In this document: in pieces, positions 9,308-18,285 of the stretch
Layout: the number at the start of each line of letters is the position of its first letter
How positions within the stretch are numbered: the first letter of the stretch is position 1
NCBI GenBank assembly: GCA_900466875.1
Contig: UBNQ01000013.1
Span: forward strand, 209,147-273,146
From: Hyphomicrobiales bacterium
Lineage (GTDB): Bacteria; Pseudomonadota; Alphaproteobacteria; Rhizobiales; Rhizobiaceae
DNA: 64,000 bases
Direction: 5' to 3'
Translations under genes and position numbers: made by a program
Notes under the pieces: model-generated
Told to the model about the DNA's origin: nothing
Databases searched by the model: none
What the model saw: the letters and a program-made list of their open reading frames with translations, nothing else

Positions 9308-10861
9308 TCAGGCCTCGGGCGCGACATAACGCGGGAAGACAGGCGCGGGCGCTTCAAGCACCGTGCCGGGTGTCAATCGGCCCGCTTCGCCGAGTGCCGA
9401 AAAATCACGTGCATCTGCCGAAGCTGCAACAAGATCGAGCAGCTTGGTCGCGGAATCCGGCATGAACGGCTGCAGCAGGATGGCGATCTGGCGCACGACC
9501 TCGGCCGTGACATAAAGAACCGTGCCCATCCGCTCCGGATCGGTCTTCTTCAGCGCCCAGGGCTGCTGGCCGGCGAAATACCGGTCCGTTTCGGAGACGA
9601 CGGCAATGATCGCGGCCAGCGCCTTGTGGATCAACTGCTTGTCCATCTCCTCGCGGCAAATGGCGATCAGCGCATCGGCGGAGCTAAGCATCTCGCGGTC
9701 GGCATCCGTCAGGTCTGCCGGTGTCGGGATCTGGCCGTCGCAGTTCTTGACGATCATCGACAGCGAACGGCTAGCAAGATTGCCGATACCATTGGCGAGG
9801 TCGGCATTGATGCGAATGCCGATTGCTTCCTCGCTGCAGAAACCATCCTGGCCGAACGAGATTTCGCGCATCAGGTAATAACGGATCGCATCCAGGCCGA
9901 AATGCTCGATCAGCTCGAACGGATCAAGCACGTTGCCGAGCGATTTCGACATTTTCTCGCCACCCTTGGCCAGCACGAAGCCATGCGCATAGACGCGCTT
10001 TGGCAGCGGCAGGTTCGCAGACATCAGGAAGGCCGGCCAGTAGACCGTATGGAAGCGGATGATATCCTTGCCGATGATATGCGCATCCGCCGGCCAGAAT
10101 TTTGCCCGCGGACCGTTTTCGTCAGTCAGAAGGCCGGTTGCGGTCACATAGTTGGTCAGCGCGTCGACCCACACATACATGACATGCTCGGGATCGTTGG
10201 GCACCTTGACGCCCCAGTCGAAGGTCGTGCGCGAGATCGACAGATCCCTCAGGCCCGACTTGACGAAGGAGATGATTTCATTGCGACGTTCTGCAGGACC
10301 GATGAAATCGGGCTGGTCCTCGTAAAGCTTCAGAAGCCGGTCCTGATAGTCGGACAGCTTGAAGAAGTAGCTGGATTCCTCCACCCATTCTACCGGCGTG
10401 CCCTGCGGACCATAACGGACGCCGTCCGGACGCACTTCCGTTTCGTCCTCGGCGTAATAGGCCTCGTCGCGCACGGAATACCAGCCGGCATAGCTGTCCT
10501 TGTAGATATCGCCATTGTCGGCCATCCGGTTCCAGATCACCTGGCAGGCCTCGTGATGGCGCGGCTCGGTGGTGCGGATGAAATCGTCATTGGAGGCATT
10601 TAGAAGCTTGCCCATCTGACGGAACTCGGCGGAATTGCGCTCCGCCAGCTCTTCCGGCGAAATGCCTTCCTTGCGCGCCGTCTGCTGCATCTTCTGGCCG
10701 TGTTCGTCGGTACCGGTCAGGAAGAATACATCTTTTCCATCAAGGCGCTGGAAGCGCGCCATGGCATCGGTCGCGATCAGTTCGTAGGCATGGCCGATAT
10801 GCGGCTTGCCGTTCGGATAGGAAATCGCGGTGGTGATGTAGAAAGGCGTCTTGTCGGACAT
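9308..10861 (-). CDS. metG: methionyl-tRNA synthetase
   Basis: A class I aminoacyl-tRNA synthetase that charges tRNA-Met. It shows '[13 protein letters not shown]' with HIGH at residues 21-24, '[16 protein letters not shown]', and '[12 protein letters not shown]' (KMSKS). At 517 residues it is the short form, lacking the C-terminal dimerisation/tRNA-binding domain of E. coli MetG, as in many alphaproteobacteria. The four-cysteine zinc knuckle is not apparent, consistent with the MetG2 subtype. It sits between holB and tatD. Confidence 0.97.
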   Translation of the reverse strand: MSDKTPFYITTAISYPNGKPHIGHAYELIATDAMARFQRLDGKDVFFLTGTDEHGQKMQQTARKEGISPEELAERNSAEFRQMGKLLNASNDDFIRTTEPRHHEACQVIWNRMADNGDIYKDSYAGWYSVRDEAYYAEDETEVRPDGVRYGPQGTPVEWVEESSYFFKLSDYQDRLLKLYEDQPDFIGPAERRNEIISFVKSGLRDLSISRTTFDWGVKVPNDPEHVMYVWVDALTNYVTATGLLTDENGPRAKFWPADAHIIGKDIIRFHTVYWPAFLMSANLPLPKRVYAHGFVLAKGGEKMSKSLGNVLDPFELIEHFGLDAIRYYLMREISFGQDGFCSEEAIGIRINADLANGIGNLASRSLSMIVKNCDGQIPTPADLTDADREMLSSADALIAICREEMDKQLIHKALAAIIAVVSETDRYFAGQQPWALKKTDPERMGTVLYVTAEVVRQIAILLQPFMPDSATKLLDLVAASADARDFSALGEAGRLTPGTVLEAPAPVFPRYVAPEA

Positions 10862-10978
10862 GGAACACTCGGAAAATGGTTTTTCGCGGCACAGCGGCGC
10901 GGGTCATGCCGCTCTTAGCGCATGTTTGGCTGATGCGAAACCCAAACTTCCTGATGGAAGGCTTTTGGCGGGCGTTCT

Positions 10979-12010
10979 CTAGGCGGCCTTTGCCGCTTCC
11001 AGGATCGACAGAAGGGTCTGTTTTTTGTCGAGATTATAGGCGGTCGAGACTGTGATCTTCTCGACAATCTCTCTGACCAGTCTCGCCCGCCGGTCGGCAA
11101 TCGCCAGTTGACCCTGCACGGCTGCGTCACGGGCCTGTTCGACCAGATAATCGCTCAGGTGCTCGAGGAAAAAGGTGAAAATCACCTCGCTGTCCTTGCC
11201 GGAGAGCACGTCAGCGAGCCGGTGCATGGCCTTGCGCGCCGAAGGTCCCTCGCCGGTGACGATGTCGTCGAAAACGGCGATGATATCAAGCCCGCCATAG
11301 TTTTTGAGCTTCAGGGCCCGCGAGACGCTACCCTTGGCGAGCCTGCGAACCGCCTCCTCCGTCTGGCCACCATCGAGCGATTGCCCCAGCGCCGTCAGAG
11401 CCTGGCTCAATTCGCCGTCACCGAGTGGCGACAGCTTGAGCGTCTGGCAACGCGAGCGGATCGTCGGCAGAAGCTTGCCGGGCGCATGCGACAGAACCAG
11501 GAACATGGCGCCGCGCGGCGGTTCCTCGAGGATTTTCAGGATCGCATTGGCGGCATTCCTGTTCAGGTCATCGGCGGGATCGATGATGACGATGCGGCGA
11601 TTGCCCGTGCCCGAGGTCTGCGAGAAGAAGTGCCCTGCCCGCCTCACCTCGTCGACGGTGATGGCGCTTTTGACCTTGCCGGTCTTCTCGTCAACCGGAC
11701 GGCTCAGGTGCAGAATATTGTGTGAGGCGCCCGACAGGATCTGCCGGCTGATCGGCGTTGCCGGATCGGGATCCGGGATTGTCACCGGTGCGAGACCCGG
11801 TTCGGGATTGGAAAGAACATAGTTCGCAAAGCGGAAGGCAAGCGTCGCCTTTCCTATCCCTTCCGGTCCTTCGATCAGGATCGCATGATGCGATTTGCCG
11901 GTACGATAGCTGCGCACCAGAAAATCCTGCGCGTCGGAATGTCCGAAAAGCTGCGTATTGGCCGCCGGATGAATGGCGCCATCCAGGATGTTGGCTGCGG
12001 TATCGCTCAC
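10979..12010 (-). CDS. holB: DNA polymerase III subunit delta'
   Basis: The clamp-loader delta' subunit, 343 residues. The AAA+ core is visible as '[21 protein letters not shown]' (P-loop), '[24 protein letters not shown]' (Walker B region), '[14 protein letters not shown]' and '[11 protein letters not shown]' (SRC sensor-1 motif). The N-terminus overlaps the 3' end of tmk by 4 nt, the usual rhizobial tmk-holB arrangement, so the two are translationally coupled. Confidence 0.93.
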   Translation of the reverse strand: MSDTAANILDGAIHPAANTQLFGHSDAQDFLVRSYRTGKSHHAILIEGPEGIGKATLAFRFANYVLSNPEPGLAPVTIPDPDPATPISRQILSGASHNILHLSRPVDEKTGKVKSAITVDEVRRAGHFFSQTSGTGNRRIVIIDPADDLNRNAANAILKILEEPPRGAMFLVLSHAPGKLLPTIRSRCQTLKLSPLGDGELSQALTALGQSLDGGQTEEAVRRLAKGSVSRALKLKNYGGLDIIAVFDDIVTGEGPSARKAMHRLADVLSGKDSEVIFTFFLEHLSDYLVEQARDAAVQGQLAIADRRARLVREIVEKITVSTAYNLDKKQTLLSILEAAKAA

Positions 12011-12672
12011 GAGACCTGCTCCGTCGCGACGGCATCCTCGGTGGCGGTTTCAACCAAGGTAAAAATCTCGCCGGCGATCTCGTCTTCCGCACGGCCGGCG
12101 TCGATCACCCGGCAGCGCGTTGGTTCTGCAGCGGCGATATCGAGATAGGCCTGGCGCCGCTTTTCATGGGTCTCGACTTCCTCCTTCTCAAAACGGTCCG
12201 GCGCGTCCGTGCCGCCGCGGCGGCGTGCGCGCGCAAGGCCCGTTTCGGCGGGAAGATCGAGAATGAAGGTGAGGTCGGGCATCACGCCATTGGTCGCGAT
12301 GCGCTGCAGGGCTTCGATGAAGCCAGCCTCCAGATTTCCGGTCACGCCCTGATAGACACGCGAGGAATCGACGAATCGGTCACAGAGCACGACGGCTCCC
12401 GTTTCCAGCGCCGGACGGATGACCTCTTCGATATGATCGTTCCGCGCCGCGGCAAACAGGATCGCCTCCATGCGCACACCGAAAGTCTCGGCTGCACCGC
12501 TCAGGAGAACGTGGCGAACGGCTTCCGCGCCGGGAGATCCGCCCGGTTCACGCGTCACCAGAACATCATGACCGGCACGGCGCAGACGATCCGCGAGCCG
12601 GCGTATCTGGGTCGACTTGCCGACCCCCTCGCCGCCTTCGAAGGTGATGAATATGCCCGAACGATCTGTCAC
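12007..12672 (-). CDS. tmk: thymidylate kinase
   Basis: Phosphorylates dTMP to dTDP. The 221-residue protein has the P-loop '[11 protein letters not shown]' at about residues 12-22, '[17 protein letters not shown]' (DR/E motif region), '[15 protein letters not shown]' (dTMP site) and the LID '[15 protein letters not shown]'. It is the first gene of a leftward run and overlaps holB by 4 nt. Confidence 0.96.
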   Translation of the reverse strand: MTDRSGIFITFEGGEGVGKSTQIRRLADRLRRAGHDVLVTREPGGSPGAEAVRHVLLSGAAETFGVRMEAILFAAARNDHIEEVIRPALETGAVVLCDRFVDSSRVYQGVTGNLEAGFIEALQRIATNGVMPDLTFILDLPAETGLARARRRGGTDAPDRFEKEEVETHEKRRQAYLDIAAAEPTRCRVIDAGRAEDEIAGEIFTLVETATEDAVATEQVS

Positions 12673-12761
12673 GCGTGTCTTTGAACCTGCCTCTGTCTGA
12701 CCGCCATATAGCGCATCGGCCGAAAATTCGGAACGAATTTCGGCATCAATGGCACCTCGGC

Positions 12762-13931
12762 TTAAAGCCAGAAGAACATCAGTTCCATGAGAGCATCGCT
12801 CGCCTGCGCCCTGAGCCCCCCAGCCTCGACACCCGCTGCGGCTTCAAGCGGGATTTCACGGATCACCCTGTCGCCGGAGGAAATCCTCAGCGTAGCGATT
12901 TCGCGGCCTGCAGCGACTGGTGCGCGAAGCGGCCAATGATAGACGATCCGGCCGGACAACCGCTCCGGATTGTTTTTCGGCACGAAAATATCGACGGGTT
13001 CGCGCGTCACGAGGTCCACTCGGCTTTCGACGCCACCGTAGACGCTGGCCTGCCCGATCACCTCCCCTGCCGTGAGAACGACACGGGTCTCGAAGGAGGA
13101 CAATCCCCATTCCAGAATGCGCTTGGCTTCTTCCGAGCGCTCCTTGTCTGAGGCAAGGCCGCCAAGCGCAAGGAACAGGCGCGTATTGTCCCGCGCAACC
13201 GAAGCGGCAAGCGCGTAACCCGTCCCCTCGGCAAAACCGGCGCCCAGCCCGTCGACACCCATATTGAGCGGCAGGAGCGGGTTCTTGTTGCGCTGAAAGA
13301 TCTTGTTCCACTCGAAATCCGGTTGCGCATAAAGCGGATAATAATCCGGGTAGCTGCGATAGAGATGCCGAGAAAGCGTGACGAGGTCATATGCCGTGGT
13401 CCAGCTTTCCGCATAAGGAAGACCAGTGGCATTGCCGAAGGAGGAGCGGGCAAGACCGAGATCCTTCGCCCGCGCCGTCATCCGCGCCGCGAACGCACCC
13501 TCGGAACGGGCAATCCCTTCCGCGAGAATAACGCAGGCATCATTTGCATTCTGGATGATTACGCCGCGCATCAGGGCGCCCACGGGAACCTGCGATTTCA
13601 ATGCGGCAAACATCGTCGTCGTGCCGGACGGAGCCCCGCCTGTACGCCAGGCATATTCGCTGACCGGATAAAGCGTCTCGGGCGAGATCGCGCCGCTCTT
13701 CAACGCATCGAAAACGACTTCCATCGTCATCAGCTTGGCAAGCGACGCCGCCGGAAAGGACTGGTTCTCGTTGACTGCCAGAAGCACCGTGCCGGTCGCC
13801 TCTTCGACGAGATAGGCCTGCTTCGCCTTGGTCGAGAAGGTGGGCTGAGCCGCCTCCTGCGCAAGCACAGTCTCCGGCTGTTGCACCAGGATGGCAACCA
13901 GCGAAAACCCTAAAAGCAGAAAACCTCGCAT
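12762..13931 (-). CDS. D-alanyl-D-alanine carboxypeptidase (PBP5/6-like) with altered active-site motifs
   Basis: A peptidase S11-family penicillin-binding protein with signal sequence ('[22 protein letters not shown]'), about 389 residues, expected in the periplasm. The first motif SxxK is intact ('AASLAKL', Ser at about residue 63). The second motif, usually SxN, reads '[10 protein letters not shown]', with Asn replacing Ser. The third, usually KTG, aligns at '[16 protein letters not shown]', so GAG replaces KTG. The C-terminal PBP5-like beta domain is present. Whether the enzyme is active is uncertain. The start at 13931 follows a G-rich stretch on the minus strand; an in-frame ATG also lies one codon upstream. 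Confidence 0.86.
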   Translation of the reverse strand: MRGFLLLGFSLVAILVQQPETVLAQEAAQPTFSTKAKQAYLVEEATGTVLLAVNENQSFPAASLAKLMTMEVVFDALKSGAISPETLYPVSEYAWRTGGAPSGTTTMFAALKSQVPVGALMRGVIIQNANDACVILAEGIARSEGAFAARMTARAKDLGLARSSFGNATGLPYAESWTTAYDLVTLSRHLYRSYPDYYPLYAQPDFEWNKIFQRNKNPLLPLNMGVDGLGAGFAEGTGYALAASVARDNTRLFLALGGLASDKERSEEAKRILEWGLSSFETRVVLTAGEVIGQASVYGGVESRVDLVTREPVDIFVPKNNPERLSGRIVYHWPLRAPVAAGREIATLRISSGDRVIREIPLEAAAGVEAGGLRAQASDALMELMFFWL

Positions 13932-14021
13932 CATTCCCCCGCAGTCAGTCCGATTCAAACACATGCTGGCACAGAGCCGTTTATGCTGGATAAAGAACGC
14001 GATGGCACGTCACAAAAACAC

Positions 14022-14056
14022 GTCACCCCAGAAACCTTTCGGCTTTCTGGGGTGAC
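14022..14056 (-). terminator. rho-independent terminator after the RlpA-like gene
   Basis: A 13-bp perfect stem (GTCACCCCAGAAA/TTTCTGGGGTGAC) with a 9-nt loop lies just beyond the rlpA stop in the leftward direction, followed on the minus strand by a short T run (14014-14019). It separates rlpA from the downstream carboxypeptidase gene. Confidence 0.75.
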
Positions 14057-14097
14057 GGAAAATCAGATAGGCATGGCAAAGCCAGCCGGCACAGGCA

Positions 14098-15225
14098 TCA
14101 GTATTTCTGGCCGGGCTTCGGTGGCTCGAGCAGCATGTTGCCGAACATGACGCGCGTTACCTTGCCCTGTTGCGTTTCGCCCGCATAGGCAGTTTCGGTC
14201 GTCTGCGCTGGAACCGGCTGCTGAGCACGAGGCTTGATCTGCTGCGCCTGCTGTACTGGCTGCGCGCGCTGCACAGGCTGTGCCTTGGGCTGGCTCGCTG
14301 CGGGCGAATAGGAAGAAGCGACAATCCGCTCCTGCTGGACCGGCTTAGGCGCGGACGCAACCTTGCGCTCGCTCGGAACCGGAGCGGTGCGAGTGACAGA
14401 GGCCATCTGCGCGGTCTGCTGCTCGAACTGACGGGCAGCCGGACGCTTCGCCGAAGCGCCGCTCGGCGTGCGGCCAGCAAACGCGGCAGCAGGGACAGAC
14501 GAACCGTAGCTCTGTAACTGATCGCCGAGCGGCTGGTTGGATGCCACCATGACGCCGCTTGCAATCTGGCCACCGGGATTGAACGACGGCAGGCGGTCGC
14601 CCTTGCGGACGTAGGATGCCATCAGGAACGGCATGTCTTCGCCATCCATCCGCGCACGGCCCATATACTGCACGTTGACGCGGCCGGTGCCGGTCTGCTT
14701 GATGTCGATCAGCTCTGCGGTCTTGTCCGATACATCGATGATGCGACCGGCGTGATACGGTCCGCGATCGTTGACGCGAACGACAACCGACGAGCCTGTG
14801 TCGAGATTGGTGACGCGTGCATAGCTTGGCAGCGGAAACGTCGGATGTGCGGCGGAAAGATGCGAGCTGTCATAGACTTCGCCATTGGCCGTGAGACGAC
14901 CATGGAATGCCGAACCGTACCAGGATGCAAGACCCGACTTGTTATAGTTGGAGTCTTCCTTGGGCACATAGGTCTTGCCCTTCACCTCGTAAGGCTGGCC
15001 GACCATGAACCTTCCGCCGCCCTTCGGAACCGGCTTGCCATCGGAGACAACCCGCGGACTGGCCTTCACGCCATATTCCGACTCGGCAAAATATTCCTTG
15101 CCGTGGCTCTTCTTCTTCGGAGCTTCCGCCGTCTTCGTCGAGGCACAGGATGCCATCGTCGCGCACATTACGCTGATCCCCAGCCATTTCGACCAGAGGG
15201 AAAGTTTGCCGCCACTCAAACTCAA
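14098..15225 (-). CDS. rlpA: RlpA-like septal ring lytic transglycosylase, lipoprotein
   Basis: The N-terminus carries a lipoprotein signal ending in the lipobox-like 'CATMASC'. The middle holds the double-psi beta-barrel of RlpA: 'KSGLASWYGSAFHGRLTANGE', 'SAAHPTFPLPSYARVTNL' and 'VVVRVNDRGPYHAGRIIDVS'. The C-terminal third is Ala/Gln/Pro-rich low complexity with no recognisable SPOR domain. RlpA proteins cleave denuded glycan strands at division sites. The start is uncertain: TTG at 15225 gives a normal signal peptide; the frame is open to 15327, with ATG at 15285. Confidence 0.85.
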   Translation of the reverse strand: MSLSGGKLSLWSKWLGISVMCATMASCASTKTAEAPKKKSHGKEYFAESEYGVKASPRVVSDGKPVPKGGGRFMVGQPYEVKGKTYVPKEDSNYNKSGLASWYGSAFHGRLTANGEVYDSSHLSAAHPTFPLPSYARVTNLDTGSSVVVRVNDRGPYHAGRIIDVSDKTAELIDIKQTGTGRVNVQYMGRARMDGEDMPFLMASYVRKGDRLPSFNPGGQIASGVMVASNQPLGDQLQSYGSSVPAAAFAGRTPSGASAKRPAARQFEQQTAQMASVTRTAPVPSERKVASAPKPVQQERIVASSYSPAASQPKAQPVQRAQPVQQAQQIKPRAQQPVPAQTTETAYAGETQQGKVTRVMFGNMLLEPPKPGQKY

Positions 15226-15627
15226 AACTCGTTCGTCCCTATCGTACTGTGCGAATATGAACCGGAGCCTCGCCACCCGTCCCATTCGCAACCACAGCCC
15301 TGCCCGAACGCAATCATTCAGGCTCAATATTGGACAGGTTTTGCTTTGTTCGTGGCGGAAATGCGAACAAAATCTGTGGAGTGGTTAAAATACAACGACT
15401 TATGGTTAATGAGTGATTAAGAATGCAAAATATACTTTCGTTTCAATACGGGACATGCCGAATTCTATACTCATTCTTAACCTACGATAACCGCCAGCCC
15501 GGTCAAGAATCACATACTGGCGAGGTCGCGCTCGCCCTAAAGAAGACCTCACGTCCGGCTTGGCGTCCCGATCCAGCAGCAGTCGCCGTTGACGGAACGA
15601 TCAAGGGACGATAAAGCGCAACGGTTC
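15226..15627. other. 402-bp intergenic stretch between rlpA and tRNA-Ser
   Basis: AT-rich relative to its flanks, as expected for the promoter region of the leftward rlpA gene and the rightward tRNA. A 9-bp inverted repeat (TTAAGAATG at 15417-15425 and CATTCTTAA at 15472-15480) is the only structure noticed. No gene is supported. Confidence 0.4.
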
Positions 15628-15717
15628 GGAAGAGTGGCCGAGTGGTTTAAGGCAACGGTCTTGAAAACCGTCGTGCGGGGAACCGTACCGTGGGTTCGAA
15701 TCCCACCTCTTCCGCCA
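15628..15717 (+). tRNA. tRNA-Ser(TGA)
   Basis: A 90-nt class II tRNA. The acceptor GGAAGAG pairs with CTCTTCC, the discriminator is G, and CCA is encoded (15715-15717). The anticodon loop CTTGAAA carries TGA. A long variable arm (GTGCGGGGAACCGTAC region) and T-loop GTTCGAATC are present. Its 3' end is the attachment site of the integrated element; the gene stays intact because the element brings or recreates the tail. Confidence 0.97.
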
Positions 15718-15719
15718 TC
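15704..15719. repeat. attL core (tRNA-Ser 3' end)
   Basis: The last 14 nt of the tRNA-Ser gene plus TC. The same 16 bases recur at 33557-33572 without the rest of the tRNA, the usual footprint of tyrosine-integrase insertion into a tRNA 3' end. Confidence 0.85.
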
Positions 15720-15758
15720 GACATTGATTTTGTTGAATAATTTCCGAAAAATATCTTT

Positions 15759-15772
15759 TTCGTCATACACCA
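15759..15772. repeat. left 14-bp subterminal repeat (candidate integrase arm site)
   Basis: TTCGTCATACACCA, 39 bp inside attL, matches exactly and in the same orientation the sequence at 33464-33477, 79 bp inside attR. Paired subterminal sites like these are typical of arm-type integrase binding sites; binding itself is inferred. Confidence 0.6.
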
Positions 15773-15908
15773 AGAATCCGCTAGGCGCGCGTTTGTGTCC
15801 TGCGGAATGGATGAGAAAGACTCTGACCTACTATGAATGGCGACCTGCTCATCGTGATTCTATGGATTGCTTATGTGGTGGGTGCACTAGCCGGTCCCCC
15901 CGGCTGTG

Positions 15909-16106
15909 ATGCACACTCTTCTCAAAGATCATCGAAAGATGGGAGATTTGGCTGAGATAGGCACATTTGCCTACATTTTCGCACTACTCCTGATTGGCGC
16001 AGTGTTGGCTGCGGGCGCGGTTCTCATCGCCCTCATCATATTTGTTGTCGGCACGCTCCTCTGGATTGCGAGCCTGCGGTTTTATTGGGACATCGAGGAG
16101 CGATGA
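15909..16106 (+). CDS. small membrane protein
   Basis: A 65-residue frame whose C-terminal two thirds are almost wholly hydrophobic ('IFALLLIGAVLAAGAVLIALIIF' is split by small residues, then 'VVGTLLWIASL'), giving one long or two short membrane helices and a charged tail 'RFYWDIEER'. ATG at 15909 (GTG one codon earlier) and ATG at 15939 are both possible starts. I know no family for it. It is the first gene inside the element. Confidence 0.55.
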   Translation: MHTLLKDHRKMGDLAEIGTFAYIFALLLIGAVLAAGAVLIALIIFVVGTLLWIASLRFYWDIEER

Positions 16107-16230
16107 AAACGAGAAGGCTTCGTGAAGCTAACTAAAGGGCTTCGGTAGAGCGACGGTTTCGCGCTCAAGTTATGCAAGCTGCGCTGTTTCAGACAATTCA
16201 TGCGTCTCGTGATTCTTCTACTTCACGCTC

Positions 16231-16277
16231 AAGCCCGTCCTTCGGAACATCTCCGGAGCGGCGGGCTTTCTTTTTTT
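16231..16277 (+). terminator. rho-independent terminator
   Basis: AAGCCCG (16231-16237) pairs with CGGGCTT (16262-16268), with an internal CTCCGGAG palindrome, and is followed by a tract of mostly T to 16277. It would end rightward transcription from the tRNA/small membrane gene region. Confidence 0.7.
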
Positions 16278-16311
16278 CGTGGTGAGCGGATGCCATGGTC
16301 GTGGAGGCTAG

Positions 16312-16494
16312 CGCTTCACTGACGTCACAATAATGGCTCTCGCCAGCTGCACCATTGCCGAGATTGCGGCGGTGACAGAACATAGCTCGAAGGACGTCAG
16401 TCGGATTCTTGACGTGCATGATCTCGGCGGCAGAGAGACGCTAACTCGCCGAGCAATTGAAAAGCTGGAGGCGGCGGACAAACCTGAGGCATGA
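16312..16494 (+). pseudogene. tyrosine-recombinase C-terminal fragment, inactive
   Basis: The frame reads 'TDVTIMALASCTIAEIAAVT', then 'EHSSKDVSRILDVHDLGG' and 'LTRRAIEKLEAADKPEA' before a stop. This matches the end of phage-type integrases, where the pattern is 'GTAVTxLALAGCTxxEIAxITGHS...ILDxHYL'. The catalytic Tyr expected in 'HYL' is Asp here, and the preceding 'GHS' is 'EHS'. A stop lies directly upstream in frame and the other catalytic residues are missing. It therefore appears to be the tail of an older integrase, unlike the intact integrase at the right end of the element. Confidence 0.72.
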
Positions 16495-16577
16495 CAAAGT
16501 TAACCAGAGACTAATTGCCCACTCGACTTAAGCGAGCAGCTCTGATTTTCTCCCCTTCCGGGCCAAAGGGGATTTCC

Positions 16578-17060
16578 ATGATTAGAAAAATCGCAGCGTC
16601 AATGATGCTGGCGGCAACGCTTGCTGGTTGCCAGACGCAATACCAAGAGATGAGTTTCACCGGAGGCGTATCGGCGCAGGCTATTACGAGCGATACATAT
16701 AGGATCGTATCTCGCGGCAATGGATATACCGACGCCACGACTGTGCAAGACTACTCATTGCTGAAGGCTGCGGAGACGGCGCTAAGCACTGGCAACACCC
16801 ATTTCCTACTGTTGTCTGGCAGTGACGCGACGCGAAATGAGGTCGGACAAACGTCTGGCTATATGCAGACCAACGTGTATGGCAATACCGCCTACAGTAC
16901 ATACACGCCTGGAGTGACCTACAACATCGTCAAGCCTGGCCAGGATCTGATCGTCAAGCTTTTCAATTCGGGCAAGGGGCAGGTCCCGGCGGGAGCCTTT
17001 GCCGCGCAGGACGTGTACAACAACATAAGCCCGCGCGTGGTCCGTCCCAAGAAAACATAG
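16578..17060 (+). CDS. small lipoprotein (CC0125/CC1285-like)
   Basis: A 160-residue protein with a typical lipoprotein signal: 'MIRKIAASMMLAATLAGCQ', lipobox LAGC. The mature region contains 'TYRIVSRGNGYTDATTVQDY', 'KAAETALSTGNTHFLLL' and later 'YNIVKPGQDLIVKLF', a pattern seen in the CC0125/CC1285 family of short lipoproteins. ATG at 16578 has AAAGGGGA upstream. Function is unknown; it is probably anchored to the inner leaflet of the outer membrane. It sits beside the integrase remnant. Confidence 0.75.
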   Translation: MIRKIAASMMLAATLAGCQTQYQEMSFTGGVSAQAITSDTYRIVSRGNGYTDATTVQDYSLLKAAETALSTGNTHFLLLSGSDATRNEVGQTSGYMQTNVYGNTAYSTYTPGVTYNIVKPGQDLIVKLFNSGKGQVPAGAFAAQDVYNNISPRVVRPKKT

Positions 17061-17206
17061 CTCTTGCAATCGTCGGGTTGTACCGCTGCATGTTCTTTCG
17101 TACTATGCCATCGCGTTCTCGTGGGGACGAGTGTGGCCGGAGCGCGCGTGGTGCAGCTCTGGCCGCTTCCCACGGAACCAATTAAGGCCGCACGCATTAT
17201 GCCAGC

Positions 17207-17271
17207 GTCGCGAGAGCCGCCCCCGTCCCCCGACCGAGTTTAAGTCCCCCTCGAACTCAAGCTCTCGCGAC
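17207..17271. repeat. 11-bp perfect inverted repeat with C-rich 43-nt loop
   Basis: GTCGCGAGAGC (17207-17217) and GCTCTCGCGAC (17261-17271) can form a GC-rich stem; GAGTT/AACTC inside the loop can add a second stem. It lies in the 296-bp gap between the lipoprotein gene and the next small gene, where no coding frame is supported. It lacks a T tract, so it is not an ordinary terminator. Confidence 0.6.
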
Positions 17272-17356
17272 ACCCCATCATTTGAGGCCAGTTCGAATTA
17301 CGATTGACTTTCTGCGTTCACCGTGAGAACAAAAAGAGAACGCAATGGAGGTGCAG

Positions 17357-17530
17357 ATGAGCCGTACCGATGAGGTCGTATCTAGAGCTTTAGCCGTTGT
17401 AGCTGCATCGCGCGCACTTCGTGAAAAGCACGAAAAGCATAGGCGAGAGGTTTACAAGCGGGTGCAGATCGCGTCGCTTAAGCGCCCCAGCATTCCGAAA
17501 GGCATCCAGCTCCGCCTCAATCTGCAATGA
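17357..17530 (+). CDS. small basic protein, unknown
   Basis: A 57-residue Arg/Lys-rich helical protein ('SRALREKHEKHRREVYKR'). GGAGG at 17347-17351 lies 5 nt before the ATG, a strong ribosome binding site that decides this start over the ATG at 17345. It is followed at 12 bp by a run of co-directional small genes. No family was recognised. Confidence 0.6.
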   Translation: MSRTDEVVSRALAVVAASRALREKHEKHRREVYKRVQIASLKRPSIPKGIQLRLNLQ

Positions 17531-17542
17531 CCTCCGAATGAC

Positions 17543-17782
17543 ATGACGCTTTCACGCCTCAAAGATTGTCGTGCCGAAAAGATCGACATGTCATGCAGCC
17601 GTTGTGACAGCTACGGAGAGTTTGATCGCAAGGCGCTCGTCAAGAAGTTCGGCGCGCATGTTGAATTTGCCGAGTTGCGGAGGATTCTGGCTTATGGCTG
17701 CGAGCATGCTGGGACGGATCGCTGCCAAGCATCTTTTCCGTGCCTCCTCACATCGAGCTTTTCGATAGAGGGCGGTAAATGA
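17543..17782 (+). CDS. small putative zinc-binding protein
   Basis: A 79-residue protein with 'MSCSRCDSYGEFD' (CxxC), 'KKFGAHVEFAELRRIL' and 'GCEHAGTDRCQASFPCL'. The spacing of cysteines resembles short rhizobial proteins that pair a CxxC with a second cysteine cluster, probably a zinc ribbon. Its stop overlaps the next gene's ATG (ATGA, 4 nt), indicating translational coupling. Function is unknown. Confidence 0.65.
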   Translation: MTLSRLKDCRAEKIDMSCSRCDSYGEFDRKALVKKFGAHVEFAELRRILAYGCEHAGTDRCQASFPCLLTSSFSIEGGK

Positions 17783-17997
17783 GCGACGAAACCCGAACAG
17801 CCCGCGCCGATTCGATCATCGTGGAACACTACTGTGAGCACGACGGCTGCAAGGAATGGGGATGCTACGGCTTTGAGGAAAGCCGAGCCGTGACGCGCTG
17901 GTTTTGCCCCGACCACCAGCCTCGTAGCTATCGCGGCTTGCCTCGACATGGTGAGGCTCGTCTTGCTGCGGCGGAAATTGCCGAAATGTTGAAGTGA
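17779..17997 (+). CDS. small Cys/His-rich protein
   Basis: A 72-residue protein, coupled to the preceding gene by a 4-nt overlap. 'EHYCEHDGCKEWGCYGF' and 'RWFCPDHQPRSY' supply four Cys and two His with zinc-finger-like spacing. The C-terminus is a short helix. A DNA- or RNA-binding adaptor is possible but not shown. Confidence 0.65.
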   Translation: MSDETRTARADSIIVEHYCEHDGCKEWGCYGFEESRAVTRWFCPDHQPRSYRGLPRHGEARLAAAEIAEMLK

Positions 17998-18004
17998 GGA
18001 GCCT

Positions 18005-18271
18005 ATGGTAGCTGCAGTTGAAGAGATCATCGATCTCGTGACGAAGATCATCACCACCGCTCGCGATTCCACATCACGGGAAACAGTCGAGCTAGGGGTC
18101 ATTCACGGCTTGTGCGTGGACGCGGCGCGAAAGAGCGCCCCGCACATGATCGAATTTCTTTCCAGCGTTCGCGGCTTGGTGGCAATCACCGTTACCCTCT
18201 CGCAGTTGCCACACATCGTTACCGTAAACGACCCGAAAGATTCCACGTGGACCTTCGTCAGGACGCAATAA
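18005..18271 (+). CDS. hypothetical protein
   Basis: An 88-residue protein with an amphipathic N-terminal half ('EEIIDLVTKIITTARD'), a central 'LGVIHGLCVDAARKSAP', and a more beta-like end. The ATG follows the previous stop by 7 nt, and GAGGAG overlaps that gap, so it continues the same operon. No family was recognised. Confidence 0.55.
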   Translation: MVAAVEEIIDLVTKIITTARDSTSRETVELGVIHGLCVDAARKSAPHMIEFLSSVRGLVAITVTLSQLPHIVTVNDPKDSTWTFVRTQ

Positions 18272-18285
18272 TTCGGTGAAGTGTC

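Noticed and set aside
9299..10603. 434-codon rightward frame antisense to metG
   Set aside because: Shadow of metG, which is unambiguous.
15549..15909. Frames crossing the tRNA-Ser gene on both strands
   Set aside because: They read through the tRNA and have no independent support.
16198..16419. 73-codon leftward frame
   Set aside because: It is antisense to the integrase fragment and runs through the T-tract terminator, giving a Lys-rich artefact.
17207..17271. Retron msr-msd RNA
   Set aside because: No reverse transcriptase gene is present in the window.
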